Assembly (NCBI RefSeq): GCF_901709675.1
Contig: NC_051104.1
Coordinates: 5,625,501 to 5,689,500, forward strand
Length of the DNA: 64,000 nt
Origin: Syngnathus acus
Lineage: Eukaryota > Chordata > Actinopteri > Syngnathiformes > Syngnathidae
Reading direction: 5' to 3'
Position 1 is the first letter of the stretch. The number at the start of each line of letters is the position of its first letter. Position numbers and translations under genes: made by a program. This document shows, piece by piece, positions 32,348-44,248 of this stretch. The notes below the pieces were generated by a model that had not been told where the DNA came from, ran no database searches, and saw nothing but the letters and a program-made list of their open reading frames with translations.

Positions 32348-35300
32348 GAGGGGGCAGTGTGCAAATAGGGTGGAGAGGGACACACAAACAGGGGCGGAGA
32401 GCGGAATGAAAGCAAGGATGGCTTGGTGTAACTCATGTTATGTGCATGGGAGTAGAAATAATCAAGCCGACAGCTGAAGCTTACCTCAGCGAGTGCAAGC
32501 CTAGTCTTTCGTCTTCGAGCAGTCTCCATGGTGGCCGAATAAACCATTTTTTTCAGCCGCTGTGCTTCATTTTTTTGCATTGCTCACTACAATTCCCTCC
32601 CTTGTTGTTTGTGTCCGCATCAAAATGCGGACCCATCAAACATCAGAAGGGAGTGCACCCCTGCCCAAGGACAGTTGTGGTAGCAGCGGCAGCTCAGGGG
32701 AGTCGCCTGGGTCCGAATGTCATGGAGCATCACTGACAAGCGGAATCATGGACAGCATGGTGGACGCTGGTCTTGGGGTTGGTGGATGTATCAGGGGATT
32801 TGAAGGTAGCCTGAGCGGCACTTTGAGGGGTGTCCTGTCTCGGTACTGGAGCTTGGAGAGTCTCCACTCCACCACAGGTAAATGCACCTTTCTATTTCAA
32901 TTGCATATCAAAATCTGAAACTTCAATTTATGTTCATCTCGCTTACCCAACATAGGCATCAGAATGTCGGAATGACTGGCATGTAGCAACAGGTTGACGT
33001 GAAGTTTGTGTCTACTTAGTGTTCCTGTTGGGTCACACATTTGTAGTTGGGAATTTCAAAGTGAATCTCATGTAAAATAGCATCGAGTAGTAGAGGTCAT
33101 AGGTCAAGTGTACACTCATAGAATGATGTTGTCCGATAAGTCAACGTTAGTACAGACAGTACCAAACAGATAGTGAACTCATGTTTATCGTTCCAGACTC
33201 ACCTGCAATTAGAAAAAACCATCAAGGATATATATAACATTGAAAAAGAAAAAAATATTCCAAACAGTTTACCTCCTTTACTCACATTTAGATGTATTAA
33301 AGAACAGTTGGACTTTTTCAGACATCTGTTCTGAAGGTTTTATGCTAGCATAGATTGTGATTTGATTCCTAATTATTTCCACTTTGTTTGAGGCCTTATT
33401 CCAGGTGAATAAAAACAACCCTAAAGCTGAATATTTAAAATATATATAAGGAATGTTGCTGGCTCCATACCTACAGATTGTCATTGCAAAAAACACTTTG
33501 CATTCATGAAAGCAACTTCTGTGTAAAGAAAAAAAAAAAAAAGAAAGACTAAGTGATGTAAGGGTAGCATGTCTAAAAGCATCAATCAGAAAAAAAGAAG
33601 AAGGCACGGGGCTCTCTAGGATATAGGTCATTGTAAAAAAGCCATTCATCCTGGATGACTTCACCTCGACTGAATTTACTGACACAGGCCTCAAATTTGC
33701 AAAGATATATTTCTTTTCAGCGTTGGACATTAAAACCGGCGAGCCAAAAGACGAACCAATTTTTACGTTCCCTAAAATGGCATACCGCTAACTTTGTTTT
33801 GGGGAACTAGATTGTAAAATTGCTTCTACTTTTTAACCGCACTTAAACTCTCCAGCTACCCGTTTCGCTTCTGCACAATCAAGATAAATGAATCGAGCTG
33901 TCATGACAAACAAATAATACAAAAATAAATAATTGTGAGAAAGTAATTAAAATAAAAAAAAGACGATTATGACTCATATACTTTATACATGAAAGAATAT
34001 AGAGCACCTAAATACCTTTCAAGTCAATTCACAATGTTTTTTGCAATTGTTGCATGTGTACTGCAAAGAAATGCTTCCATTTTGGTCTGTGAGTCTCGAT
34101 TGTTTCCCGCCGGCGTTTGGTCGTTTTTTCTTCCGCATCGCTTGCTTGCCCCTACTTGCACAAGTCGAGCCTAGTGTGTGGGAAAAAAAAAAAAAAAGTG
34201 ATTGCTCTTAAAAAGCAAGAAGCATTTGAACTTGTTGGGGCAGGAGGTCATACGCGTTTTTCGAATTTATTGGCTGACCTAAAGCTAATCAACGTACAAG
34301 AAATTTGTATTATTTTCATCAGTCCCACAATGTCCACACATTTTCAGGCATTTGTTGGAGATGGCTATGATAAGGTGTGACAGCAGGAGTATTTTTAGTT
34401 CCTTTGATCGGTAAGCCAAGCGCAGGCGTTTCATATTATGCCGTGATAAAACACAATAATAGCTGTGCAAAAATGAGATCTGCTTTCTTATTTGAATTAT
34501 CAAGGCCTCCATCCATTTCAAAATGTATATTGCACCTGTTCTCTGCAGGCCGAGAGGTTTTGGGACGCTTCAGTCTGGACACATAACTCGCCAAATTTTT
34601 TTTTGCTTTTATCTCATCTACCCCATTTTACTCTGCAGCATCTCTGCCTGATGGCGCCTCCCACAAGTCGAGGTCTGGAGAAGAGCTGGGTAGTGAGGAA
34701 GACTTGTTATATGAAGAATTCTGCAGTTCTGCTCACTGTTTTGGACACCCGGGAGGAGGTGGGGGAGAACAGCTGGCTGTCAATGAGGTATTTTTTTTAA
34801 TCCTTTTAAAATTCATCAGACTACTAGCAAGCACATATTTCATACCATATAATGATTCAGACCACAGATGTCATTATAGAATTTTAAAAAGTTTAAATGG
34901 ACTCTCATCGCCTTTAAATTCAGCGAGTTTGCATGTGCCTCAAGAAATATGTGCTGTCAATGTCTGTTTTGAATTTGTGACACCTAGGACTTTTTTTGGG
35001 GCATATGACCTTGCCAAATTGAGCACACAAGAGGATAGACACTATTGGTCACTTTATCAGTGTCCTGTGTGGAAAGAAAGAAATGCGTTGAGTATCAAGC
35101 TTTTTTCTTCTTCTTCTCATTATACTGTATAATCTCATTTTGCTGCAGTTATCGGTTTACGCTACACCGCAATAACATTCACATGCAGCTCTGTAGAGGT
35201 TGATTGACGTAGGATTTGTTTTTTTGTAGAAATTTGGATGGTTTCATGTAAAGACATTGGGATTGTCTGGCACAAAATAATTGAAAAAGGTAGTTAGGAT

Positions 35301-38300
35301 TTTCTTTTTAGAATCATTCAGTCAATTTTCTAAGCCATTTTTCATATTACATGGCCTTTAAATGTAAAATGTGCCCATGCACAAATGATTTCCTTTGGGA
35401 TTCAGTTCATCGTTTAGCTCTCGTCTCCACTATCCTCCATTTATATGCCTCTCTGCCCAACAACCCACCCCCACTCCCACCTTTCCTCTTCAGGGGTTGC
35501 TAAGGCGCAGCCTCAGCCATTCTGGTATCCAATGTACGCTTGCGAGCGCTCGATCCTGATTGGCTGCTGGCTCTGCAAGGGTGTGCACAGCAAAAGAAAG
35601 GACGGGAAGGCAAAAAAGGAAAAAGGGCGATCCTGGAGGGCTCAGACAGTGCTTCTCCCGCCAGACCACAGAGCATCCTTTTTTTTTTTTTTTCTCCTCG
35701 ACAAGACATTAGCTGGGTGGGGACAGCAAGCGACTATACTGCGATTTTGGATTATTTTTGTGTCGATGGAAAGGGACCAGGAATACGACCCAAAAACAAG
35801 ACGATACCTCCATGATGGACATTAAGAGGAGGTATGAGCATAAATCATCAAAATGCAGCATCCTGTTCTGCCCTATGTCTTGATATTTTGAGGACCACAA
35901 GGAAAAGCGGTGCAAGAAGAGCGAAAAAAGGAGGGGCTGTCAATACGTAGCATCCCCACAAATAGCTTCACAACACGCCAAGCCTCCACGAGCAGGCCAA
36001 GGCTCCAGTGAACGTCGTCAAAGTGGCAGGAGGAGAAGAAGAGGAGCCATCGGCCAGAACCGAGAGGGAGAGGAGAGACGTGTCGCGGACCGACGACAAA
36101 GACACACAAGAGGGGCTTGAGGACCCGGTGTGGTGTGGCGGGTCGGTGCTGAGGGGAAGCAGACGGAGGAGGTGTGGAGCCCCGAAGCTGGAGGAGGCGG
36201 ACACCACAGAACTGATGGCTCGGGGCAGCGGTTCTGGAAGGTGGAGCAGGCAGAAGATGGGATTTGTCAACACAGTGCTGCGCTGCAACCTCCCGCCAGA
36301 GACGCAAAAAGTGGTGGTTTTCTTCATCATGATGCTGCTCATCATCATCAACGTGGTGCTCATGTTCCTGTTGGCTTTCCAGTAGAACAAGGACCACACC
36401 TCACCGGTTTCACCAAATCGAGAATGTGTCCATGATAAAGGACGGCTGCCTTTTTGAGAAGCTCAGCTTCTGGGGAAGATGGGTGTCCAAAATGGTGAAA
36501 CACGGCAGAAGAAAATGGTTATTTTGAGGTGGGATGAACCCACACACTCGGTTTGTTTTGGCCGACCTTGCCTATACTGTACATGTAACGTTCTTTTCAC
36601 TGGCGAATGCTCAACATCACTCATATTTGTTTTGATCCATGCTGCTAAAAACAGAATGCGGTCTTGAAGAAAAAAATGTTTTGTTATCAGTCTCATAATA
36701 ATCAGCTTCAAGAAACACTAAGCAGAGCCGAGGAAGAATTATATTAAAATCGGAGTACTGAGTGCACTGTTGAAACTTTCAAATTCATCTTTTTTTTTTT
36801 TATGAACCTATTCACTGTTATTTGCTGAAAAACTCACCGATTTGCTGTTTTTGTACCCATGCCAAAGCAATTACAAAGCAAAGTATTACATTGGCACCAT
36901 CTTGTGGCATCGTGGTGCCAAGGAACTATGTCGTAGCAAGTTGAGGGGTTCCATTTAGACAAAAGTAGTACTTTGCTTGCATCTTGAGGCATCTTTATGC
37001 CATTCAACTACAGTGGTGCCTTGAGATAAGAGTTGAATTTGTTCCGTGACCACCCAATTATCTTCGCTCATCGGAATGGATGGTAACTAAGATTAATATA
37101 TAATTGGAATTAATTATATTAATTATTTCCATAAGAAAAATTGCAGTGTTATATTGGAAAAAAACTACGCATAACGTGCAAGGAAAACTAATATGAGAAC
37201 TGATGGGTTTTTTGCACCATCTAGTGGCTGGCGTCTGAAGTGCTCTTGTATTTCAGATTTTTACCATCACTATCTTGTGATAAATAAAAAACTGGCCAAG
37301 CAAAGAATAATTTCTCAGAAAAAATCCAAAGCGCTCACATCTCAAAGCATCACTGAAATCTGAAGTCATCTGAGTTTCTTTTAGAAACAAAAGTGCTTTG
37401 CTGCCCTCTTGTGGTCTAACATGTTCATGTTTACACACTTTCAACCAATTTCTCTGCCTATTTCTGTCCATTTGCCTTTTTTTTTATGTGACAAAGCATA
37501 ACGGTAACATATAAGGTGTGTTCAAAAAGTTCCAGGACAAAGTTTTGCCCTTCAATGTGGGTCAGACGATTAACCAGCATGCATGTCAACAAACGAGATC
37601 CTGCGGCGCTTGCTATATTCAGAGTACGAGAAGAGGCAACAGTTGCAGCAGGACAACTCATAGCTGCTTCATCATATCAAGGCGCCTGTTAATGTTTTGA
37701 GCATCTGACACTTCCTGGCTGAGAAAACATCACCATACTGGAGCAGCCGTGGATGGCCATGAAGACAGAATAGCGCAAGACCACCGAAGAATCCTTTCAG
37801 GAGTGCATGAAAGTGTGGGAGAGAAGGTTGCAAAAAAAATATATTTATCTTTTGTGATACAAGTCCTGGAATTTATTTGACACACCTCAAAAGAAATCCC
37901 ACTGAACCAACCTCAATGTCTTATTTACCAAGCAAAACCTGCAAGAAACGGCAAACAGGCCCTCTTAACACGGAAGAACCGCTGCAAAGCATTTAAAATG
38001 TTTCTCGGAAATATACTGTTGTTTACTAACTTGTCTCGGGCTCAACAACTCGATGTGCTTTTTTTCTTTCAAGATGTGAGATACATCATTGTGCTTGTGT
38101 GAATGACAAATGACTTAAATTCATTTCAAACTTGTTTTGATGTATTTCAACAATAATAAAAAAAAAGAGTTTGAAGCTACTTGTCTTGTCATTATTTTTT
38201 TTTAGCAAGTTACATTGAAAATTCAGGTTATTTTTAATTTTTACAATTATTTTTATGATTTTGTCTTTTCCACTAAAATACAGATTTTAAATGAAACAAT

Positions 38301-40597
38301 TCAGCTTTAATTGACGGGGCTTTATTTGCGAAATCATTCGGCCGATGAATCGATCTTGTGATGCTTCCCCGCAGCTTATCAGCGATGGCAATGTGGTGTA
38401 CGCCGAGGCACTCTGGGATCACGTCACCATGGATGACCAAGAACTCGGCTTTAAGGCCGGTGATGTCATCGAAGTCGTGGATGCCACCAACAAAGAGTGG
38501 TGGTGGGGTCGTATCGTGGACAACGAGGGATGGTTCCCGGCCTGCTTTGTCCGGGTGAGCAAAAAAAAACCCACACCCATACTAAATTGTAAACTGAACA
38601 TCTAGTATTCACGTATACGTTTAAATATGTTCTTCTCCCCTCCTTTGGTAGTTGCGTGTGAACCAGGATGAGCCCACCGAGGACTTCAAAGCTCACCTAT
38701 CGGTGGACGAGTCCACCGGAAGCAAAGAATGGCTTGAACTCGGAATGTTCTTGGGGCCTGGATTGCCCGGCAAAGAGCAGATGAGGGCAAATGTTATCAA
38801 AGAGATCATGAGCACAGAACGAGATTACATCAAGCACCTTAAAGACATCTGTGAGGTCAGCTCAGAAAAATGATCCTCAGAGCTAAGCTGAGTTTTACAA
38901 TCCAAAATAATTTTTCTTCTTCCCTGCAGGGTTATATCAAACAGTGCCGCAAGAGGACTGACATGTTCTCCGAAGAGCAGCTTCATACCATCTTTGGCAA
39001 CGTGGAAGACATCTACAAGTTCCAGAGGAAGTTCCTAAAGATGCTCGAGAAGAAGTACAACAAAGAGCAACCGCACCTCAGTGAGATTGGCTGCTGCTTC
39101 CTGGAACATGTAAGCACACACATTGAGAAATAAAATGATCTGAACTCCTCAGCTAAATCCAACTCTTCATCCTCCCATCTTGCATGCAGCAAGTACATTT
39201 TCAGATCTACTCCGAGTACTGCAACAATCATCCCAACGCCTGCATCCAGCTCTCCTTGCTTATGAAGGCGAGCAAGTACGTGTTCTTCTTTGAGGCCTGT
39301 CGACTACTCCAGAAGATGATTGATATTGCTCTGGATGGATTCTTGCTCACGCCGGTTCAGAAGATCTGCAAGTATCCGTTGCAGCTAGCCGAGCTGCTCA
39401 AATATACCAACCCGCAGCACAGGTGACTGCAAACATTATCTGTGCCATTAAGATGCCGAGGTTCTATTTTAGAAGTCAGATATAAAATAAAAAATAAATA
39501 AAATAAACTGCTAACTGTTGTTTCGTAATTAGGGAGTATAAAGATGTGGAGGCTGCCCTAAACGCAATGAAGAATGTAGCCAGGCTCATCAACGAGAGGA
39601 AACGACGTCTTGAGAATATTGAAAAAATCGCCCGATGGCAGAGTTCCATCGAGGGCTGGGAGGTATTTGGTTTTATTCCCACATTTGGACAAAGTAGCAT
39701 GGCTCTTTTTTTTGTACACTTTTCTTTCTTTGCAGGGTGCAGATGTGTTAAGCAGGAGCTCTGATCTCATCTTCTCTGGAGAGTTGACCAAACTGTCTCT
39801 GCCACATGCCAGGAGTCAACAGAGAATGTTTTTCCTGTTTGACCATCAGCTAGTATATTGCAAAAAGGTCAGTTGTAAAAAAAAAATAAAAAAATTGGGC
39901 TGTTGACCCACTAGTTAAGAACCACCATGTATTTTTATCATTATAGGATCTCTTGCGCCGGGACATGTTATATTATAAAGGTCGTCTGGATATGGACCAC
40001 ATGGAGGTGATAGATGTTGAGGATGGAAAAGAGAATCACTTTAACATCAGTGTAAAAAACACCCTGAAGCTGCGATCACTATCTGGTGATGAGGTCCACC
40101 TCCTTTGCGCCAAGAAGCCTGAACAAAAACAACGATGGCTTCGAGCGCTCGCTGAAGAGAGGAGGCGGGTCCAGACCGACCGGGAAACAGGTCTGCTGTT
40201 GTCTTTTAAGAAAAAATATCTGTAAAGTAAGGTAGCCAAACAGATTTTTATTTTTTTTTTTCAAAGGTTTTACGCTCACTGATGATCAGAAAAAACAGGC
40301 CATTCTAAATGCCTGCAAAAGCTGTCTATCCGGGAAACCCAAAGGTATCAATTTCAATTTTTTCGACTCTCAGAAATCGACTTATAATTAATCGAATACA
40401 TGCCTTCAAATTATCAATCCCGTATCTCTGTTTCCTCAGTGATGAGCAGACCTTACTACGACTTAGTTCTGAAACAGAAACACCCGTCCCTACCCACGGC
40501 CTTACCGCAACAGCACGTCTTCATTTCAGAGGAACCCAAGCGCAAAGGTTCGACTTTCTGGCACAATATCAGCAGACTGACACCATTTAAGAAATAA
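31109..40597 (+). CDS. arhgef4: ARHGEF4/ASEF Rac-Cdc42 guanine nucleotide exchange factor, complete long form
   Basis: Thirteen coding exons keep phase and predict 805 residues: 31109-31189, 31279-31797, 31877-32006, 34639-34787, 38375-38554, 38652-38855, 38930-39109, 39190-39422, 39533-39662, 39736-39867, 39947-40190, 40267-40344 and 40440-40597. The start has a strong context (caccATGG). Residues 201-293 match the APC-binding region of human ASEF ([35 protein letters not shown]). An SH3 domain ([20 protein letters not shown], about 302-352) follows. The DH domain runs about 395-585 ([39 protein letters not shown]) and the PH domain about 615-722 ([20 protein letters not shown]). The end is [16 protein letters not shown] binding relieves SH3 autoinhibition in this family. 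The collybistin (ARHGEF9) alternative is excluded by the closer match to ASEF throughout. Confidence 0.95.
32032..32123. repeat. Compound TA/CA microsatellite
   Basis: Runs of TATA with interruptions pass directly into about 20 CA units. It starts some 25 bases after an arhgef4 exon. Confidence 0.97.
32297..32349. repeat. GA microsatellite
   Basis: Near-perfect (GA)n run of about 50 bases, roughly 280 bases upstream of the alternative arhgef4 first coding exon. Confidence 0.95.
32625..32877 (+). CDS. arhgef4: Alternative first coding exon of arhgef4
   Basis: An ATG at 32625 opens 84 codons plus one base, ending ACCACAG/gtaaat. The phase matches the exon at 34639 exactly, so splicing yields a shorter isoform reading ...[11 protein letters not shown] and then the SH3-DH-PH core. 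The peptide is Ser/Gly-rich ([13 protein letters not shown]) then [17 protein letters not shown]. Use of this exon skips the long N-terminal exons at 31109-32006 and implies a second promoter near the CA/GA repeats. I do not recall a human counterpart of this peptide. Confidence 0.6.
32878..34638 (+). other. arhgef4 intron, no gene seen
   Basis: AT-rich, with A runs near 33528 and 34180. No splice-bounded ORF or recognised repeat supports a feature. Confidence 0.4.
36215..36385 (+). CDS. Candidate nested 56-residue tail-anchored membrane micropeptide
   Basis: An ORF inside the 3.6 kb arhgef4 intron (34788-38374), same strand. The ATG at 36215 (ctgATGG) is the first in its frame after a stop near 35963. 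The peptide starts with Gly/Ser/Arg ([17 protein letters not shown]), continues [14 protein letters not shown], and ends with one 22-23-residue hydrophobic helix whose last residues are FLLAFQ. This layout is that of a tail-anchored or SMIM-type small membrane protein. The leader from about 35.45 to 36.2 kb is GC-rich and purine-rich, unlike the AT-rich intron, and looks like an exon. No splice donor follows, so it is not an arhgef4 exon. I recall that a human small membrane protein gene (SMIM39) may map near ARHGEF4, but I could not check identity. Confidence 0.5.
   Translation: MARGSGSGRWSRQKMGFVNTVLRCNLPPETQKVVVFFIMMLLIIINVVLMFLLAFQ
37011..37240. repeat. Degenerate fish interspersed repeat
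   Basis: It begins cagtggtgccttgagata and ends near ccatctagtggc, both phrases typical of a short interspersed repeat I know from fish genomes. A second short copy of the head occurs near 50932-50950 in a palmd intron. Not coding. Confidence 0.45.
37514..37887 (+). mobile_element. Internally deleted mariner-like element
   Basis: Terminal inverted repeats of about 25 bases: aggtgtgttcaaaaagttcc... at 37514 and its near complement ...ggaatttatttgacacacct ending 37887. TA precedes the left end. Between them are decayed transposase pieces in shifted frames: a TILEQPW remnant, and [14 protein letters not shown], which matches the C-terminal part of mariner transposases. At about 374 bp it lacks most of the transposase gene and cannot be autonomous. 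It sits in the last large arhgef4 intron. Confidence 0.85.
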
Positions 40598-42412
40598 TAC
40601 GTAGAAGCAAACAACGGTGTAGGAAATGATTTATTATGAAGGAAACTGGGAAAACTTTACTGATAGAAATCTAAGTGTGGTACTAATAAGTACTAGAACT
40701 GGAACTTCTAACTGTGCTGCTCCTTGCTACTTGTCAACAAATCTGTTTTTCCGCTCAATATTTCCACGATGAAATGTGTTTTTGAGTCATGCCAATTGTT
40801 CACAGTGCCAGATTTTTAGTTAGACCTCTTAAGTTCAAAACAGTAATAGACATGCAAATCTAATGTGACCTTCCAACTTGCAAACAATTTTCCTTTGTGC
40901 TACTAAGACAAGCTGTGCACAACAGTCTTGTTGATTTTTTTTTTTGTCGGGGTATTTTGTGATCCGTATCCACCAGTAAGCTACCAAACTACGTATCAAC
41001 GATGTGGTTCTCTACGTATGTGATACATCGTTGTACACCATATTGTACATGTTGTGAAGTGACTGAAGTTGTACAAAGGCTGAGATTAAATTAATTAAAA
41101 TTATGTGACACAAGTCTGATTATTGACTCCTTCATATTTACAGTCAGTGAAAGAGTTCTTATTTTTGAGAAGCCAATAACGCTAATTCCAAAATCTTTTT
41201 TTTTTTTTTTACTTTCATCATCACTTTAAACTGTTATGGTTTGATTTGCTTCATCACCAGGTAACAGAGGACTGTTGTCATGGCAACAGGAGGTCAATTA
41301 TATTTATGGCCAGACGGTGGCAGAAGAGTTGCACAATGGCTTGATTTTTATTTTAGTGCAAAACTTACTCAACTGATTTTTTAAATTTACATTAATAATG
41401 TTAATGTGAACACAGCTTACAGCTTTACTGGATCCGTCTGAATATTCATCTCGTTTATTCTTTTTACACAAATAATAAATGTTAATGCACAAGTGGTGGG
41501 AAAGTAAAGTTCACTTCTCATAACTAGTGCTCAACTTTCAGGTTGCTTCTTTGTCAAAATGCAGCCCACTTTGCATCATGATGGTGAGGAATTTAGATTT
41601 GCATTTGTGATGTGGCGATTTGCGCTTCCACATTTGTATTTGTGCTGTGGAATTTGAATTTCCAATGTGCTCTCTGCCACTGCGGATTGAGAATATAGTT
41701 TGGAGCGAAATCAAAAGCATCTAGAAGACAATTTATCAGGACTGCCATGGGTAATATGATCCCAGTGGGATTCCAACAGGATTAGATTTGGTTTCACTGT
41801 TCAATCATACGAGTGGGATGGGAATAAATGTACCCGGGTGTGGGCAGGATCAGAAATGTCATGCATTCCTATGCAGTACTGTAAAAATAAACAGCTTGAT
41901 TGTCAACCAATCGTTGTGTTGGAATGCTGACAACGCAGTTATGCTTTCTTATTTCTCAGCCTTGAATGATTTGTTTTGGCAAACATTTCAAAAGGACACA
42001 AGCTCTTTAACCGGATCAAGTGAAACCACATGATTTTTACATGATTTTATTGTTGTCACAAATGTCTCACTTGCATGGGCAATCATGAACATTTCCAAGC
42101 ATTGCCCAGTAAAAATCTTAACAGGAAACATTAACGGAATGTGAAAACGTTAGCAAGCAATTTGTGAGATGTACAGTGAACCAACATGTGAAACGACAGT
42201 TGACACTGAGGCCAAGAAACACCAAGCTGGCTGCTTTTTCTTTAAGCTGTTGGAAAATACAATAAAAGCAACGACCACAAAAAATATATGTGATTCCATA
42301 GCTTGAATACGACAGATTCAAAGTAGGTAAGAAGTTAAAGGGACTTATTATTAAAATTTACAAATAGTTGGGAGTTACTGCCCCCAATCAAGTGTGAAAT
42401 CCAACAACCAAG

Positions 42413-42650
42413 TACCGTAATTTCTGGACTATAAACCGCACCAGCTAAAACTCGGGGAAAATCCTGTTCTGTTCATATATAAACTGCAGACGTTTTAATC
42501 TTTAATTTCCATATGGAAGAGAATATGCACAAATGATACAAAATCATAAAAATGATAAAAAATCCATTAGATAAGCCACACTGGACAATAAGACGCAAAG
42601 TTAAAAGCTTGTGAAAAAAGTAGCAGCTTATAGTCCGGAAAATACGTATT
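42413..42650. mobile_element. Non-autonomous terminal-inverted-repeat element
   Basis: The ends are inverted repeats of about 25 bases: taccgtaatttctggactat at the left and its near complement atagtccggaaaatacgta at the right. The length is about 238 bp with no coding capacity. This ccgtattttccggactataa terminus is abundant in fish genomes. The superfamily is not certain from the sequence alone. Confidence 0.78.
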
Positions 42651-43277
42651 AGCAGTAACCAATTTTTAAAAATGTTTTCTGAATTTTTGGCATAACGGTA
42701 TGGCTAATTTACAAAATACCCAACCACAGTTTTTCTGCCTGTCTTCACAGCGAGCCAGACGAACCTGTCTTATTTATGTGCTTTCAGTTTTGATTTTCTC
42801 CTACTGATTAATTTACTGTATAGCTATAAATATATATACATATAATATATTCTTTGACGTTTAAAAAAATACATAAATCAATAAACAACATGGCACATTA
42901 GAGCAAAGCCTTTGTAACAATGTTTTTGCTTGTCTTAAGAATTTATGCCACCCAGCTCACTGGGTGGGCAGTCATATATAGCAAAGTGGCATAATCAGCA
43001 TAGTATATGATAGCAACATCAAAATATGTCAATAAATACATTTCACATTTAAGATAGCAACAGTGGTTTAACAAAGACTGAATTCAACAATACATTTGTC
43101 TTACATTCACACAGGCTGCAAAGTTAATCGGCTGTTTGCAGAATTACTCCATGAAAAATGATTTTGTTGCACAGTAAGGGACAAAATACAGAGCCTGTTT
43201 CTTGCTGAACTATAAAATATTCTTTTGTGAATCAATATGTTACTCCTCATAAGTCATATTCCATTGTGGGTTATTTT

Positions 43278-43505
43278 CTCGGACCGGCCTTTATATAAAT
43301 ATATAAATAAATAATAAATACATAAAAAAAACACATAAAATAAATAAAAAATAAAACTCACCACTAAGTATCTGCTCCGTAGCTTTGCGGGCTCGACCGG
43401 GGAAACATGTTACGTGACCGGGACGAGCGTCTTGACCTGAATTAATTGATCGTCGATAAAAAAAAATTGTTTCTGTCCACGGCCCGGTGGTTGGGGACCT
43501 CTGGT
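43278..43505 (-). mobile_element. hAT-like non-autonomous fragment
   Basis: Read on the minus strand it begins ccagaggtccccaaccacc followed by gggccgtgg, a terminus characteristic of hAT (Charlie-type) elements. An AT-rich microsatellite-like interior ends with aaggccggtccgag. The second terminus is incomplete. Confidence 0.6.
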
Positions 43506-43888
43506 ATAAAGCACTTGACAAGGCCAGACATAAACAACAATCAATAAGATAAGCAGCAACTGGGTGAGACGGACAACAACCAAAAGAGGACTGAAAGGAA
43601 AAAGGGAACTAAACAGAAACAAACTGATGAGAAAACAAGGAGCACCTGAAGAAGGTACGAAGGGTTGGAGGGAGCGGATTGGTTAACACAAGGGCTCAGG
43701 TGAGCAAGCACAAGACCGACATTGACCTCATGACCCCTTTGTCGTCCATCTTTTTTGCACCAAAGGCTCTGGATTTTGTTCCTTCTCAACAAAGTAATGA
43801 TTTCATGATCCAGTGGAAAACAATACAGTTGTTAAACAATATACAAATGCAAAAAAGTATTGCGTGCTTGCTTTGAAGCTTTTACACG

Positions 43889-43993
43889 ATATGGACAAAA
43901 ATATTAGAACAACTGAGGCTTTATGAGCATTCATGAGCACTTGAGCATTCATACACAAGGAACCTAAACTGTCCCAATACTTTTGTCCACGCA
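43889..43993. mobile_element. Small palindromic Tc1/mariner-type MITE
   Basis: About 105 bp bounded by atggacaaaaatatt and aatacttttgtccacgcat, which are inverted near-copies of the ggacaaaagtattgg motif common at fish MITE ends. Confidence 0.7.
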
Positions 43994-44248
43994 TTTTAAG
44001 ACCTCAGAAGAATTATTTCATAATAACAAATGAAATTGCTATAGCTTTCTATTTTTCTGGACTCTTAGTCATCCAAGAAAATTGCACATCCTTATATTGT
44101 ATGATTGTTAAAGCGCAGCGACAAACATTTGAACTATTTTGCATTTTTTTTTAGCCCAAAGCAATATTGAAACATATCACAAAATTCAGATGAATATTGG
44201 CAACACGGCATCTTTAACACTTAGAATACACGATTTATGTCTTCCTCG

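Larger units (their letters stand above)
40598..44248. other. arhgef4 to palmd-downstream-gene convergent interval
   Basis: It contains the arhgef4 3' UTR (an ATTAAA at 41085-41090 is a candidate signal) and the 3' UTR of the convergent minus-strand gene (TTTATT near 42043 is one possible signal). Three transposon fragments lie at 42413-42650, 43278-43505 and 43889-43993. No coding exon is supported. Confidence 0.5.

Noticed and set aside
31842-32477. ORFs rich in His-Thr, Val-Cys or Arg-Glu repeats
   Set aside because: Translations of the CA and GA microsatellites.
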